Below, in pieces: positions 35,026 through 44,464 of a stretch of 64,000 bases of DNA. Position 1 is the stretch's first letter. Each line of letters begins with the position of its first letter. The DNA is taken from contig JADJGQ010000001.1 in NCBI GenBank assembly GCA_016708025.1, positions 1,054,001-1,118,000 on the forward strand. The letters are read 5' to 3'. The position numbers and the translations under genes were made by a program. Source of the DNA: a bacterium (lineage in GTDB: Bacteria > Zixibacteria > MSB-5A5 > GN15 > FEB-12). A model generated the notes under the pieces. That model was not told the origin of the DNA. It did no database searches and was given only the letters and a program-made list of their open reading frames with translations.

Positions 35026-35822
35026 TAGAACTTCCACCAGGTTGCAGTGGGGATAATCCAGGCGCAGATTATCGACGCAATCAGCACCAAAACGATGATA
35101 ACTTTAAGCATATCCTGCGCGCGCACTGAAGCGAGGATCGCCCGGTCACCGGAGAGGTATCCGGAAGCGGCGAAAAGCTCCTCGCCGATCAGGGTGTAGT
35201 CGCAGGCGACGATGAAGAAAGCGAGCTGGATGGTTGAGTCGGTTCCGGCGATCTGAATGGCGCCGACTGAATTGCCAGTTTCAGCAATGATAAGCGATTC
35301 AGCCTCAAAGGTACCAAGCAGAAGGACAGCGGCCGGGTGCTGTCGGCTGATCATCCCCTCTACTGCGGCGGCGTAGCCGAATTGAGAGGTAGAAACAAAG
35401 CGGATGTCGTCTTCGCGGAAGCGGTCCGGGTAGCCGGTGCGGACGTAGCTTTCGCGGATCACTTCCTGAGCGACCGACTGGATGACCGGGTCATGTGTCG
35501 GATACAGCAAGCGGCAGTCATATTGGGCGGTTTTTTCTGCGACCTGGCCAAGAATATTCATAGAGGCGATGGTAGTCGGACGCTGGATATCTCCCCCCCA
35601 TCCAGGAGTAAAAAGAACCGGACGGGCCATTTCGGTGGCGCGGCCGATGGCATCATCAACCGCTCGCAGGCCGGCGATGGGACGTGGACGATATTTGTCA
35701 CGGCTGGCTTTGTGATAGGTGGTATAAAGCACGACGATGATCGCAATGATCGCGGCGATCAAGGTGGGGAGTTTGACGATGTCAAACCACGGATCAGGAG
35801 TTGGCGGAACCAGCAGGATCAT
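35025..35822 (-). CDS. DUF6754-like membrane-anchored protein, first gene of cluster
   Basis: 265 residues. TM1 near the N-terminus (LPTLIAAIIAIIVVLYTTY), a large soluble domain, and TM2 at the C-terminus (VIIVLVLIASIICAWII). The soluble part carries GLRAVDDAIGRATEMARPVLFTPG, TIASMNILGQVAEKTA, VAQEVIRESYVRTGYP, AVLLLGTFEAESLIIAETG, GAIQIAGT and ACDYTLIGEELFAASGYLS. I associate these blocks with DUF6754, from memory; a profile search would decide it. Function of that domain is not known to me. It leads a four-gene set in which every stop and start overlap, and it is divergent from the ABC importer genes. Confidence 0.75.
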   Translation of the reverse strand: MILLVPPTPDPWFDIVKLPTLIAAIIAIIVVLYTTYHKASRDKYRPRPIAGLRAVDDAIGRATEMARPVLFTPGWGGDIQRPTTIASMNILGQVAEKTAQYDCRLLYPTHDPVIQSVAQEVIRESYVRTGYPDRFREDDIRFVSTSQFGYAAAVEGMISRQHPAAVLLLGTFEAESLIIAETGNSVGAIQIAGTDSTIQLAFFIVACDYTLIGEELFAASGYLSGDRAILASVRAQDMLKVIIVLVLIASIICAWIIPTATWWKF

Positions 35823-35930
35823 GGAGTGACTTTAGACCTGTTGGAGACTGAAAGCAACTAAAGTTTTTTTTCTTTCGCCGGTGCTGGTGAGAGTCTATAT
35901 TTTGGCCGCAAAGCAAAGAGGAATATCCGC

Positions 35931-37154
35931 ATGTACCGTATGCTCGTTATTGTATTCGCGATTCTGCTGGTGAGTCTGTCGGCGACGGCCGCTACGACAA
36001 TCGAGTGGTGGCAATTCTGGACTGATCCGGGGATCAAACCGACGATCGATTCGCTGGTCGAGGCGTTTGAAAAGGGGAATCCGGATATCCAGGTAAATGT
36101 CACAGATCTGACCTGGGCGAACGGCCAGGAGAAGATTGTGATCGCGATGGCTTCGGGGACAGGGCCCGACGTGATGGAGTTGGGGTCGGATTGGATCGCG
36201 CAATTTGCGGATAAAGGGCATCTGGCGGAGATCGGTTCGGATATGTCGGCAGATAGCGGTGAGTTTTCCGGTTGGTCGATGTCGACATATCAGGGGAAGC
36301 TGTACGCCAAACCATGGATATTGGGGACGCGGGTCTTGTTCGCCAATCGCGACCTGCTAAATAGAGCTGGGCATAAACAGGATTTTGTGCCGGTTGAGTT
36401 GGTGCAGTGGCGCGATGCGATGAACAAGATCGCCAAGCTGGGGCCCGGGATCTAAGGATGGGGCTCTAATGTGGCAGAGAAGCATCGACTCTATAAGAAA
36501 TTTCTCCCGTTCTTCTGGTCATGGGGCGGGCAGATATTCACGGAAGATGGGAAGTATTGCATCATATCGTCGGAGGATGCGATCGCCGCTCTGACTTTCT
36601 ACAAGCGGATCCATGACTCAATCAGTTTTGTGGGGGATCAGCGGTCGATCGAGGATGCGTTTTTGGATGGCAAGATCGGGTTTATCATTTCCGGAGATTG
36701 GCTGTTGAAGCGAGTCGAACTAGAAAAGAGGAATATCAATCTTGCGGCATTCCTGATGCCGGGCTGGGGATTCCCGGGACGGTCGTTTTTGGGAGGTGAG
36801 TTTTTGGCGGTGAATGCAAAATCCTCCAAGAAGGATGCATCGATAAAGTTCATTGATTTCATGACTTCGCCTGAAGCGCAATTGGCGTTCTGTAGGGCCA
36901 ACCGTTCAGCCAACCCATCGAGCAAAGTGACTCAGAAGGACGCGTATTTTTCATCGAATCCGATCCTGGATGTATTCATCAAGCAGATGAGGAATTCGAT
37001 TCACCCACCGGTTGACCCAAACTGGCCGGCGTATGAGGATGCGATCGAGGCGGCGGTAGAGGACGCACTGTTTGGCAAGGGTCTCCCCGCTCAGGCGCTC
37101 CGAGACGCCAACAACAAGATCATGGAGATCAAGCGGCGGAATGCGAAGCCATAA
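35931..37154 (+). pseudogene. ABC sugar-type substrate-binding protein with one in-frame TAA
   Basis: A single frame of 407 codons interrupted only at 36453-36455 by TAA. Before it lies a signal peptide (MYRMLVIVFAILLVSLSATAA) and the first lobe of a MalE/family-1 binding protein (WWQFWTDPGIKPTIDSLVEA, IAMASGTGPDVMELGSDW). After it the same frame goes on GWGSNVAEKHRLYKKFLPFF and the second lobe (FLGGEFLAVNAKSSK, FIDFMTSPEAQLAFC). In relatives a Tyr fits at the stop (G-x-G-I-Y-G-x-G), so one base change from TAC or TAT explains it. It could be a consensus error or a true nonsense mutation. The downstream permease genes are intact and start within its 3' end. Confidence 0.8.
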
Positions 37155-38013
37155 GTTCATTGCCTATCTCTATACCCTTCCGTGGGTGGTGACCTTCCTC
37201 CTCTTTTGGACCTTCCCCCTCATCTATTCCTTCCTGATGGGGTTTACCGACTATCAGTTGCTGGACCCTGAATACAATTGGGTCGGCTGGCAGAATTACC
37301 GCAGTCTTTTCAACGATCCTGAATTCATTGGTGCGCTCAAGAATACATTCATATTCGCGTTTGGTACGATTCCGGTGACAACCGTCGCGGCATTGCTGCT
37401 TGCGCTGTTGGTCAATCGAGAGTTTAAGGGGCGGGGGCTGTTTCGCGCCGGGTATTTTGTACCATCGATCACGTCGCTGGTGGTGGTCTCCCTAATCTTC
37501 TGCAATCTGTACAGCCGGGATGGATACCTGGCGATGCTGGCGCAGATGGTTGGACTGGATGTACCGACCAACGGATTTCTTTACGATAGCGGGACGGCGC
37601 TGTATGCGATCATGGCGATGGATGTCTGGATGTCGGTCGGGTACTACATGCTGATCTTTCTCGCGGGGCTGAAGTCGATACCGGATGAGCTGTATGAGGC
37701 GGCGGAGGTGAGCGGGGCATCGCCGATGCGCCAGTTCTTATCTATCACGCTCCCTCTACTAAAGCCTGTGGCGCTATTCATTATAGTTATCAATTCGATA
37801 AAGTCATTCCAGGTGTTTGTTGAGATATTCGTGATGACCAAGGGGAAGTTCGACACGTTGACCTCGGTCTATTTCATTTATGAACGCGGGATGACGACGC
37901 GGTTTGAATTCGGGTATGCTTCGGCAGCGGCATATATTCTGTTTGTGATCATTGGGATCTTCTCCCTCGCCCAGTTCCTGTTGTTCCGGCAGCGGAAGGA
38001 GTACGGATGGTAG
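37141..38013 (+). CDS. ABC sugar-type permease, MalF/UgpA-like
   Basis: 290 residues from ATG 37141 (MRSHKFIAYLYTLPWVVTF), which overlaps the binding-protein gene by 14 nt. Six TM segments, with the cytoplasmic EAA loop EAAEVSGASPMRQFLSITLP that touches the ATPase. The N-terminal LPWVVTFLLFWTFPLIYSF and WVGWQNYRSLFNDPEFI are usual for the MalF/UgpA branch of CUT1 importers. With the MalG-like partner it forms the channel for an oligosaccharide or related solute; the solute cannot be read. Confidence 0.93.
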   Translation: MRSHKFIAYLYTLPWVVTFLLFWTFPLIYSFLMGFTDYQLLDPEYNWVGWQNYRSLFNDPEFIGALKNTFIFAFGTIPVTTVAALLLALLVNREFKGRGLFRAGYFVPSITSLVVVSLIFCNLYSRDGYLAMLAQMVGLDVPTNGFLYDSGTALYAIMAMDVWMSVGYYMLIFLAGLKSIPDELYEAAEVSGASPMRQFLSITLPLLKPVALFIIVINSIKSFQVFVEIFVMTKGKFDTLTSVYFIYERGMTTRFEFGYASAAAYILFVIIGIFSLAQFLLFRQRKEYGW

Positions 38014-38831
38014 GGAGAGTTGGGGCGGTCGGGCAGACGATACGGTACGCCGTGTTGGGCGCTATCCTGATTGGGATGCTCTTCCCGTTCGGCTGGATGG
38101 TGCGGGTATCGTTGATGGAATCGGGGTCGCTGAGTAATATCGGTCTGTTCAGCGGCAGTTTTACGCTGGAGAATTATATTGGGTTGTTCGAGCAGACCAG
38201 TATGGGGAGATACTTCTTCAACTCGATCCTGGTCGGACTGGTGGTGACGGTCGGGAATCTGCTGTTTGGGTTTATGGTGGCTTATGCTCTGGCACGGTAT
38301 CAGACGTTGCCGAACAAGCTGCTCTTCTTTTCGGTGATCGTCATCCTGATGATCCCGGCACATATTGTCATTATTCCGCTTTATTTGATGGCGGTCAAGG
38401 CGAAGATCTACGACAGCTACTGGGCGCTTATTTTGCCGTGGGTGGTGAACCCGATCGGGATATTCCTCATGAAGCAGTATATCGAGTCGATTCCCCGATC
38501 GATGGAAGAGGCAGCCCGGATCGATGGTGCGGGAGAACTTCGCATTCTCTTTACGGTCGTGATGCCGCTGTGTAAGCCGGCTATGGCGGTACTGGCGATT
38601 CAGGTGTTTTTCACGAACTGGAACTCCTTCCTCTTTCCGTATATCCTGACGCAAAGCGAGTCGGTGAGGACACTGCCGGTTGGGCTGGCGATGCTCCAGG
38701 GACATCAGGCGATTGACTGGCAACACCTGATGGCGGGTTCTACGGTGGCGGTGCTTCCGGTACTGGTGCTCTTCATTTTTCTGCAGCGGCGGATTGTGTC
38801 CGGCATAACTGCCGGAGCGATAAAGCAATAG
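38007..38831 (+). CDS. ABC sugar-type permease, MalG/UgpE-like
   Basis: 274 residues, start overlapping the previous gene by 7 nt. Six TM segments and the EAA loop EAARIDGAGELRILFTVVMP; before it MIPAHIVIIPLYLMAVKAKIYDSYWALILPW, a MalG-type stretch. It pairs with the MalF-like gene. No ATPase gene follows, so the importer probably uses a shared MsmK/UgpC-type ATPase encoded elsewhere, as is common for CUT1 systems. Confidence 0.93.
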   Translation: MVGRVGAVGQTIRYAVLGAILIGMLFPFGWMVRVSLMESGSLSNIGLFSGSFTLENYIGLFEQTSMGRYFFNSILVGLVVTVGNLLFGFMVAYALARYQTLPNKLLFFSVIVILMIPAHIVIIPLYLMAVKAKIYDSYWALILPWVVNPIGIFLMKQYIESIPRSMEEAARIDGAGELRILFTVVMPLCKPAMAVLAIQVFFTNWNSFLFPYILTQSESVRTLPVGLAMLQGHQAIDWQHLMAGSTVAVLPVLVLFIFLQRRIVSGITAGAIKQ

Positions 38832-38938
38832 CCTTCGCACGAGTATCTCCGATTTATTCCTACACGAGCAACCGGTAGTCTCAAAAATCATCGAGATTCG
38901 TATGTACTGCATATAAGGGACAGGAAAGGAGATTCCCC

Positions 38939-39559
38939 ATGATGCGTACGCTGGCCATAATGGCAGTTCCGCTCCTGTTAATCGGATGCGGGGCGAACAA
39001 AAAGTATGTCAATGAGCAGGTGACAGCGGCAGAGGAGCGCGCTGCGGCCCGTTTGACGACATTGGAAGGACGAACCGACGACAATGCACAGCAATTAGTG
39101 CAACTCCAGTCGTTGGCGGCGGAACTATCCCGCAAGACAGACATGGCAATCAACCAGGCTGCCGGGTTCGAAAAGTACCAAGTAGTCTGGCAAGGCGAGG
39201 TCTCTTTTGGGTTCGACCAGTATGATGTCGAACCGGATGGCCAGGTGGTCCTGGACGAAGCAGGCCGTGAGCTAATGGCGCGACCCCGGTCAATTGTTGA
39301 GATCGCCGGGTATACCGACAGGACAGGTAGTCGCGAATACAACTTTGTCCTGGGACAACGTCGAGCAGATGCAGTGAAGCGGTATATCGGCGATAGTTTC
39401 AGTATCGGGATGTTCCGGATGTTCACGGTTTCGCATGGCAAAGAGAAGGCAACTGGCTTGACGGATGAACGTCGCTCCAATTCGAAGCAACGTCGGGTGA
39501 CCGTGACGGTCTGGGCGCCACCATCGCCGGAGACAGCACAGGCAACGCCCGGACAGTAG
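38939..39559 (+). CDS. OmpA-domain (Pal-like) lipoprotein
   Basis: 206 residues. Lipoprotein signal MMRTLAIMAVPLLLIGC with Cys 17. A helical, likely coiled-coil segment follows (about residues 24-75; EQVTAAEERAAARLTTLEGR). The C-terminal OmpA-like domain binds peptidoglycan: VSFGFDQYDVEPDGQVVLDE, IVEIAGYTDRTGSREYN, LGQRRADAVKRYI, RRSNSKQRRVTV. The Asp and Arg that contact diaminopimelate in this fold (TDRTG and RR) are present. A short Pro/Ala tail ends it. It likely ties the outer membrane to the wall. GGAAAGGAG precedes the ATG; a terminator follows. Confidence 0.9.
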   Translation: MMRTLAIMAVPLLLIGCGANKKYVNEQVTAAEERAAARLTTLEGRTDDNAQQLVQLQSLAAELSRKTDMAINQAAGFEKYQVVWQGEVSFGFDQYDVEPDGQVVLDEAGRELMARPRSIVEIAGYTDRTGSREYNFVLGQRRADAVKRYIGDSFSIGMFRMFTVSHGKEKATGLTDERRSNSKQRRVTVTVWAPPSPETAQATPGQ

Positions 39560-39592
39560 CAGGAAATCTTAACAGATCAGTGAATTGAGACG

Positions 39593-39620
39593 GCCGCGGA
39601 AAGATCCGCGGCTTTTCTCT
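39593..39620 (+). terminator. rho-independent terminator of the OmpA-like lipoprotein gene
   Basis: GCCGCGGA (39593-39600) pairs with TCCGCGGC (39605-39612), loop AAGA, then TTTTCTCT. Confidence 0.88.
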
Positions 39621-39627
39621 GTGGCGA

Positions 39628-41316
39628 CTATTTGAAGATCATCTCGATGCCGGTAGTCTCAAAACGAGCCCGGACGGAGATGGTATCGCGATGAATGGCG
39701 GAGGTCTCGGCAAGGCTGAAGGGATGGAGCGAGCCGCTGTTGCGGGTACCATCGCGATTGGAGTCAATGAAACCCGAGAGAAGGTATTTGCCGGCGGGGA
39801 CGTTAAGGCTGAATTCCTTCCCCTTCACGGCCACGGTGTCGGAGTACTTATTGGTGATCTCCCGAAAAACAAGAACGGCCGGGTCGGTGATCTTCTCCCT
39901 CAACCTGATGGCAACGGTTCCCGAAACGAGGCCGAGCGAATCGGTATTCAGGGTCTTTATCACAAACTCAGTCAGAGAATCTCCAAAGGGGTTGCCAGCC
40001 AGGTCGACGAGTTCAAACTCGGAGAGGCGCAAGGTATACGTGTGTCCATCGAGCATAGTGTCAGGAATGATCTCAAGATGGAGTTGATCTCGCCATTGAT
40101 TGCGGGTCGCTACCAGAACAGAATCTGAATGAACGAGCTGGATGGTTTCCGGACCGAACTTGCTGGTGTCAAGCGGCTCACTGAATGTCAGCGAGATAGA
40201 AACATCGGTGGCAAATATAGCTCTGTCGCTCGGGAGATGTTGAATAATAGTCGGGGGTTCGGTATCGGGGAGGTCGCGGACATTCAAGCTATCGTAGACG
40301 AGACTCGAGTCAGCTCTTAATGGGAGAACCAAAGAATAGGCGCCGGCAGGAATTCGCCCGTAGGCGAGGGTAACGGTCGAAGAGAGCATATCCTCGCTCT
40401 CAAGCATGGCAGACGCCGGGTAGATCTGCAGAGAGTCTGCGAGTGATGTTAGGATTGCATCGGACAGATGAGTCCGCAGATACTCGATTGAGTAGATGTC
40501 CGACAGCCGAATGCGAGCCATTCCACTCAGGTTAAAACTGACTGAGACAATCCCGATGGCGGAGCTGTCCGAGGTAGTCACTGCCATGACGAGGCTGTCG
40601 ATGAGAATATCTCCCCCAACGGCAATTGGACGGTCCGGGATGGCGAATGCTTCGCGCTTGGAGCCAAAGCGTTCATCTTTGTTTTTGTCAATGAAGGCGA
40701 TCAAGCGGTTCTGAAGATCGGGAAGGAACTTGAAGGTGAAGTACCCCTTGGCATCAGTCACGGTCAGGTAGTCTGGATAAAGTGAGTCGAGCGGGATTGA
40801 ATCGGTGAGCCGATCCTCTTGCCACAATCCAACCAACATACCGGCCTGAGGGGCATTGCCGGAAAGGATCTGTCCGGCGACTCGTCCGGAGTCAAGAGTC
40901 GGTCCAGTGCTGAAAGCGATGGTCATGGAGCTGTCGAGCCGGTTATTGCGGAGATCGGTGACACCGGAGCCGAGCGAAACGACGGTGGTTTGGTTGGGTG
41001 CGAACGGTTCAGCCAATGTGATGGAGAGCCGGTCGCTGTGCCACTTGATCTTTGGGTCTGCGGCAGGTCGCGGTGAAATATATATCTGTTTACCGGTGGA
41101 TGACTGGACCCGCTCAGAGAAATAAATCTCGATGGTATTGCCAGAGGGGACGGCGGTCGAGCCATTGGCCGGGAGGGTTGAATCAACGCGAGGAGCACGC
41201 TTGTCCGGTTCACCGCCGGGAGGAAGCTGGACCTCGGCGCAACTGAGCAGGACGATCAGACTGAGAATGGTCAGTCCGGCGAGAAAGTTGAAGGGAGCCC
41301 GACCGGAAGAGGTCAC
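39628..41316 (-). CDS. lipoprotein with SbsA-type Ig-like domains
   Basis: 562 residues from GTG 41316, which overlaps the preceding stop as GTGA with GGGGAA upstream. The lipobox is LIVLLSC near residue 26. Then an Ig-like Big_5/SbsA domain (APRVDSTLPANGSTAVPSGN, IEIYFSERVQ, NNRLDSSMTIAFSTG), a prealbumin-like segment (TDAKGYFTFKFLPD, IAFIDKNKDERFG), and a second Big_5-like domain (EPPTIIQHLPSDRAIFATDV, LTFSEPLDTSKFG, LVDLAGNPFGDSLTEF). Proteins of this layout are common in Bacteroidetes and other FCB groups as outer-membrane surface lipoproteins of unknown role. It is coupled to the TPR gene. Confidence 0.8.
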   Translation of the reverse strand: MTSSGRAPFNFLAGLTILSLIVLLSCAEVQLPPGGEPDKRAPRVDSTLPANGSTAVPSGNTIEIYFSERVQSSTGKQIYISPRPAADPKIKWHSDRLSITLAEPFAPNQTTVVSLGSGVTDLRNNRLDSSMTIAFSTGPTLDSGRVAGQILSGNAPQAGMLVGLWQEDRLTDSIPLDSLYPDYLTVTDAKGYFTFKFLPDLQNRLIAFIDKNKDERFGSKREAFAIPDRPIAVGGDILIDSLVMAVTTSDSSAIGIVSVSFNLSGMARIRLSDIYSIEYLRTHLSDAILTSLADSLQIYPASAMLESEDMLSSTVTLAYGRIPAGAYSLVLPLRADSSLVYDSLNVRDLPDTEPPTIIQHLPSDRAIFATDVSISLTFSEPLDTSKFGPETIQLVHSDSVLVATRNQWRDQLHLEIIPDTMLDGHTYTLRLSEFELVDLAGNPFGDSLTEFVIKTLNTDSLGLVSGTVAIRLREKITDPAVLVFREITNKYSDTVAVKGKEFSLNVPAGKYLLSGFIDSNRDGTRNSGSLHPFSLAETSAIHRDTISVRARFETTGIEMIFK

Positions 41317-42933
41317 TTCCCCAGTTTCTCCTTGATGATTGCGTTGCTGGAATCGAGATCGAGGGCGCGTTGCCACCAGAGGCGTGCCTTGTCTTCGGAG
41401 TGTACCGCTTTGTAGGTGTCACCAAGGTGATCGAAGACGGTAGCATCGGAGACCATACCGGCCGCTTTCTCCAAGTGGATCAGCGCTTCATCGTACATGC
41501 CCAATTTGTAGTACACCCAGCCGTAGCTGTCGAGATAAGCGGCATTGGCGGGCTGAAGAGCGAGAGCTTTTTTCAATCAGCGTGCGGGCATAATCAAGTT
41601 TCTCTCCCCGGTCGGCCAGCATATAGCCAAGGTAATTGAGGGCCTGGTGCTGCATGGAGTCGGCTTTGAGGATCGATTCAAAGACGGTGATAGCCTCGGG
41701 AATATCTCCCTGCTGTTCATGAAACGCGCCGAGCGCAAATGTAATTCGTAACGTGTCGGCGGCGGATCTGACTTTTGCGAGGCCATCCTGATAGCACTTC
41801 AACTCATTTTCGGGTTTCTTGAGTTGACGAAAGGCGAAGGCGAGATCGATCCAGTTTTGTGCAGAGGTATCTTCGACAGCGACGACCCGCTGGAATTCAT
41901 CGCGAGCACGTTCGTACTGTTTCTTGAACATCGCGATGTGGCCGAGGTAGTAGTGATTGAAGACTGCCTCTTCCCCGCCGCGGACCAGATCGCTGAATAT
42001 TGAGTCAGCCTGGTTAAGAGAATCGACGCGGAAATAGAGGAGGGCGAGTCTTCGGACCGATGGGCGATCGAGCGGTGCCAGTTCGACGATCTTCCTGGCG
42101 TGTGGCAAGGCGAGGAAGAATGAGTCGCGATCGACATACAGGCCGACCATTTGGCGATGCAGGAGGATATTCTCCGGGTCGATCTCCAGTCCTCGCTTGT
42201 AGATCAGTTCGGCGGAGTCGGGCTGGTTGTTCAGCGAGTAGATCTCGCCGAGCCCGGCGACCGACATCATATTGTCAGGAGAAGGGCTCGCCTCGATGGA
42301 ACGTTGGAAGGATTCTTTGGCCGCGGGGATCTCCCCTCGCTGTGCCTGAACGCGACCCATTTCGTTCCAGACGCGATAGTTGGTTGGGTCGATGCGGACA
42401 AGATTTGCATATGACCAGAGAGTCGAGTCGATATCGTTGCGCGCACGGTAGGCCGTGGCAAGAAATGAAAAAGCCTGCGCGTTATCCGGTTCGAGACTAA
42501 CCAGATTGAGAAAGGCGCGGCGCGCGAGGTCGGGGTTGCCAAGAGCCTGATAACAGGCGGCCTGAAGGCGATATCCGGAAGCATCGAGTTCTTTCAGGAA
42601 GGCAAGTTGAGCGAGGGCCTTTTCCGGTTCGCGGAGGCGATAGTAAACCTCGGACAACGAGTAGCCAAGTTCGTACGACTCCGGATAATAGCCAAGTGCG
42701 ATCTTATAGTTTTCGGCGGCGCTGTAGAGGTCTCCCATCTGCTCGAGGAGAACGGCGTTAACAAATGCGTTGTACGCAAGCGGGTTAAAGCTTTGGCCAG
42801 CTGCGGTCAAGTTCGCCAGGGTAATGCGCATGACTTGCGTGCCGGTATCCGGCGGCACTTGCGCCCGAGCGGTGGATCCCGAGAAACCGAGGAGCGCAAC
42901 GATCAGCGCGAGGGTATGGAGAGTTCGTTTCAT
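41313..42933 (-). pseudogene. secreted TPR-repeat protein, one frameshift near the 3' end
   Basis: About 540 residues when joined. ATG 42933 starts a signal peptide (MKRTLHTLALIVALLGFSGS, ending TARA). At least ten tetratricopeptide units follow, e.g. AENYKIALGYYPESYELGYS and AKESFQRSIEASP. At GAAAAAAGC (41570-41577) the frame changes: the first frame runs into an Arg/Ser-rich nonsense tail, while the +1 frame goes on ALALQPANAAYLDSYGWVYY and completes further TPR units before its stop at 41313. One A fewer in the run restores the gene. TPR proteins act as scaffolds; with the coupled surface lipoprotein downstream this suggests an envelope assembly role. Confidence 0.82.
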
Positions 42934-42992
42934 TCCGTAACTTGCCTTGTCGATCACTTTCTCATTATACAGACGTCGGTCCAGTCGGAATC

Positions 42993-44267
42993 CTAGCGGG
43001 TGATCTTCAGGAACCGTCGTTTTCCGACCTTAAGAATCACTTCCCCCTGGGCGAGTTCCTTATTGAAATCAAAGGCGAAATTTGGGTCAGTGATCTTGAG
43101 GTCGCCGATATGCACACCGCCACCTTCGATAAGGCGGCGCCCCTCACCATTCGACTTGGTCTGCCCTGCCGCGGTAAGGATGGCGACCAGAAGTGGGGTC
43201 TCCCCCGTTATGCCGTGCTTTTCAAGCTCTGTACGGCTGATCTGCTCGATCTGGTCAGGCAACTGCTTTTGCGAGAAGATGCGCTCGAACTCGTCGCGGG
43301 CGGCTTTACCGGAACCGGAGGGATGGTACATTTCGACCAGACGTTCGCCGAGTTCTTTTTTCAGTAACATCGGATTGGTCGTCTTGTCTGCCAAAAGCGT
43401 TTTTATCTCGGCCAATCGTTGCAAGTCTACATCAGAAGCCAGTTCGAAGTAGTCGTAGATCAAGGCATCGGGAATGGACATGACCTTGCCGAAGATCTCT
43501 TTTGGAGTGTCGGTGATGCCGACATAGTTGCCGAGCGATTTCGACATTTTCTGTATGCCGTCGGTTCCGACCAGGAGCGGCAGGGTGAGGATGCACTGGG
43601 GTTCGACACCGTAGGCTTCCTGAATGACACGACCGGCCAGAAGGTTGAATTTCTGTTCGGTACCGCCGAGTTCGACATCGGAGCGGATGGCGACCGAGTC
43701 ATACGCCTGCATAAGCGGATAGAGCAGTTCGTGCACGGAGATCGGTTCGTTCGCCTTAAAGCGTTTCGTGAAGTCATCGCGCTCAAGTAGCCGGGCCACA
43801 GTGTATTGCGCGGCTAACTTCATGACTTCAAGGAACTCCATCTTTTTGAACCACTCGCCGTTAAAGCGGACCTCGGTTTTAGATTTGTCGAGTATCCGGA
43901 AGAACTGTTGTTCGTACGTCTCGGCGTTTTTGAGAATTTCGGCGTAGCTCAGTTGTGGGCGAGTCGAATTGCGGCCGGACGGGTCGCCGACAGAGGCGGT
44001 ATAATCGCCGACGATCAGGACGATCTGGTGCCCAAGATCCTGCAAAGTTTTGAGTTTGCGGATACCGACAGTATGACCAAGGTGGATATCGGGTGAGGTC
44101 GGGTCAAAGCCTTGCTTGACGCGGAGGGGGCGTTTTTCGGCGATAGCGCGCTTGAGTTTGAGGTGAAATTCGTCCAGGGGTAGGAGGTCGACTGCTCCGC
44201 GGGAAATCAGCTTCCATTGCCGATCGAATTCGGACTCAACCCAGGGTTCAAACGATGTGGCGGTCAA
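42993..44267 (-). CDS. tyrS: tyrosyl-tRNA synthetase
   Basis: 424 residues. I chose TTG 44267 because a perfect GGAGGTGA lies just upstream (44280-44273); longer in-frame starts give a non-conserved leader. HIGH equivalent SPDIHLGHTVG, KMSKS in IQKMSKSLGNYVG, the YPLMQAYDSVAI and DVELGGTEQKFN substrate motifs, and a C-terminal S4 domain (RRLIEGGGVHIGDLKI). The length and the HLGH motif fit the TyrZ-like branch. It charges tRNA-Tyr. A TTG start with a strong site may hold expression low. Confidence 0.95.
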   Translation of the reverse strand: MTATSFEPWVESEFDRQWKLISRGAVDLLPLDEFHLKLKRAIAEKRPLRVKQGFDPTSPDIHLGHTVGIRKLKTLQDLGHQIVLIVGDYTASVGDPSGRNSTRPQLSYAEILKNAETYEQQFFRILDKSKTEVRFNGEWFKKMEFLEVMKLAAQYTVARLLERDDFTKRFKANEPISVHELLYPLMQAYDSVAIRSDVELGGTEQKFNLLAGRVIQEAYGVEPQCILTLPLLVGTDGIQKMSKSLGNYVGITDTPKEIFGKVMSIPDALIYDYFELASDVDLQRLAEIKTLLADKTTNPMLLKKELGERLVEMYHPSGSGKAARDEFERIFSQKQLPDQIEQISRTELEKHGITGETPLLVAILTAAGQTKSNGEGRRLIEGGGVHIGDLKITDPNFAFDFNKELAQGEVILKVGKRRFLKITR

Positions 44268-44464
44268 GAATGTCACCTCCGTGGTCAACTCAAGGAGAAT
44301 ATCGGCATATAATAGTCGAGACTTACGCCAAAGGCGGTATGCCGAACTCCGCCCGGATAGGTCAGAGCATAGCAAAAATGAGAGCAAAAAGCAATCAGGT
44401 AATGACTTACCACGGTTCGTCTTTTACCTTGACTGGGCTTCATCAAAGGTGGTAAATAGGCCGC

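Noticed and set aside
36453..36455. TAA recoded as an amino acid
   Set aside because: Other genes in the window end normally at TAA, no recoding element is visible, and a single Tyr-to-stop change explains it.
37878..38912. 344-codon frame opposite the MalG-like permease
   Set aside because: Arg/His/Gln-rich composition, no start signal, and the plus strand has a clear permease.
41565..41580. Programmed -1 frameshift at the A run, dnaX style
   Set aside because: The downstream TPR frame needs a +1 change, the codon phase is not that of an A AAA AAG heptamer, and no stem-loop or internal Shine-Dalgarno stimulator is evident.
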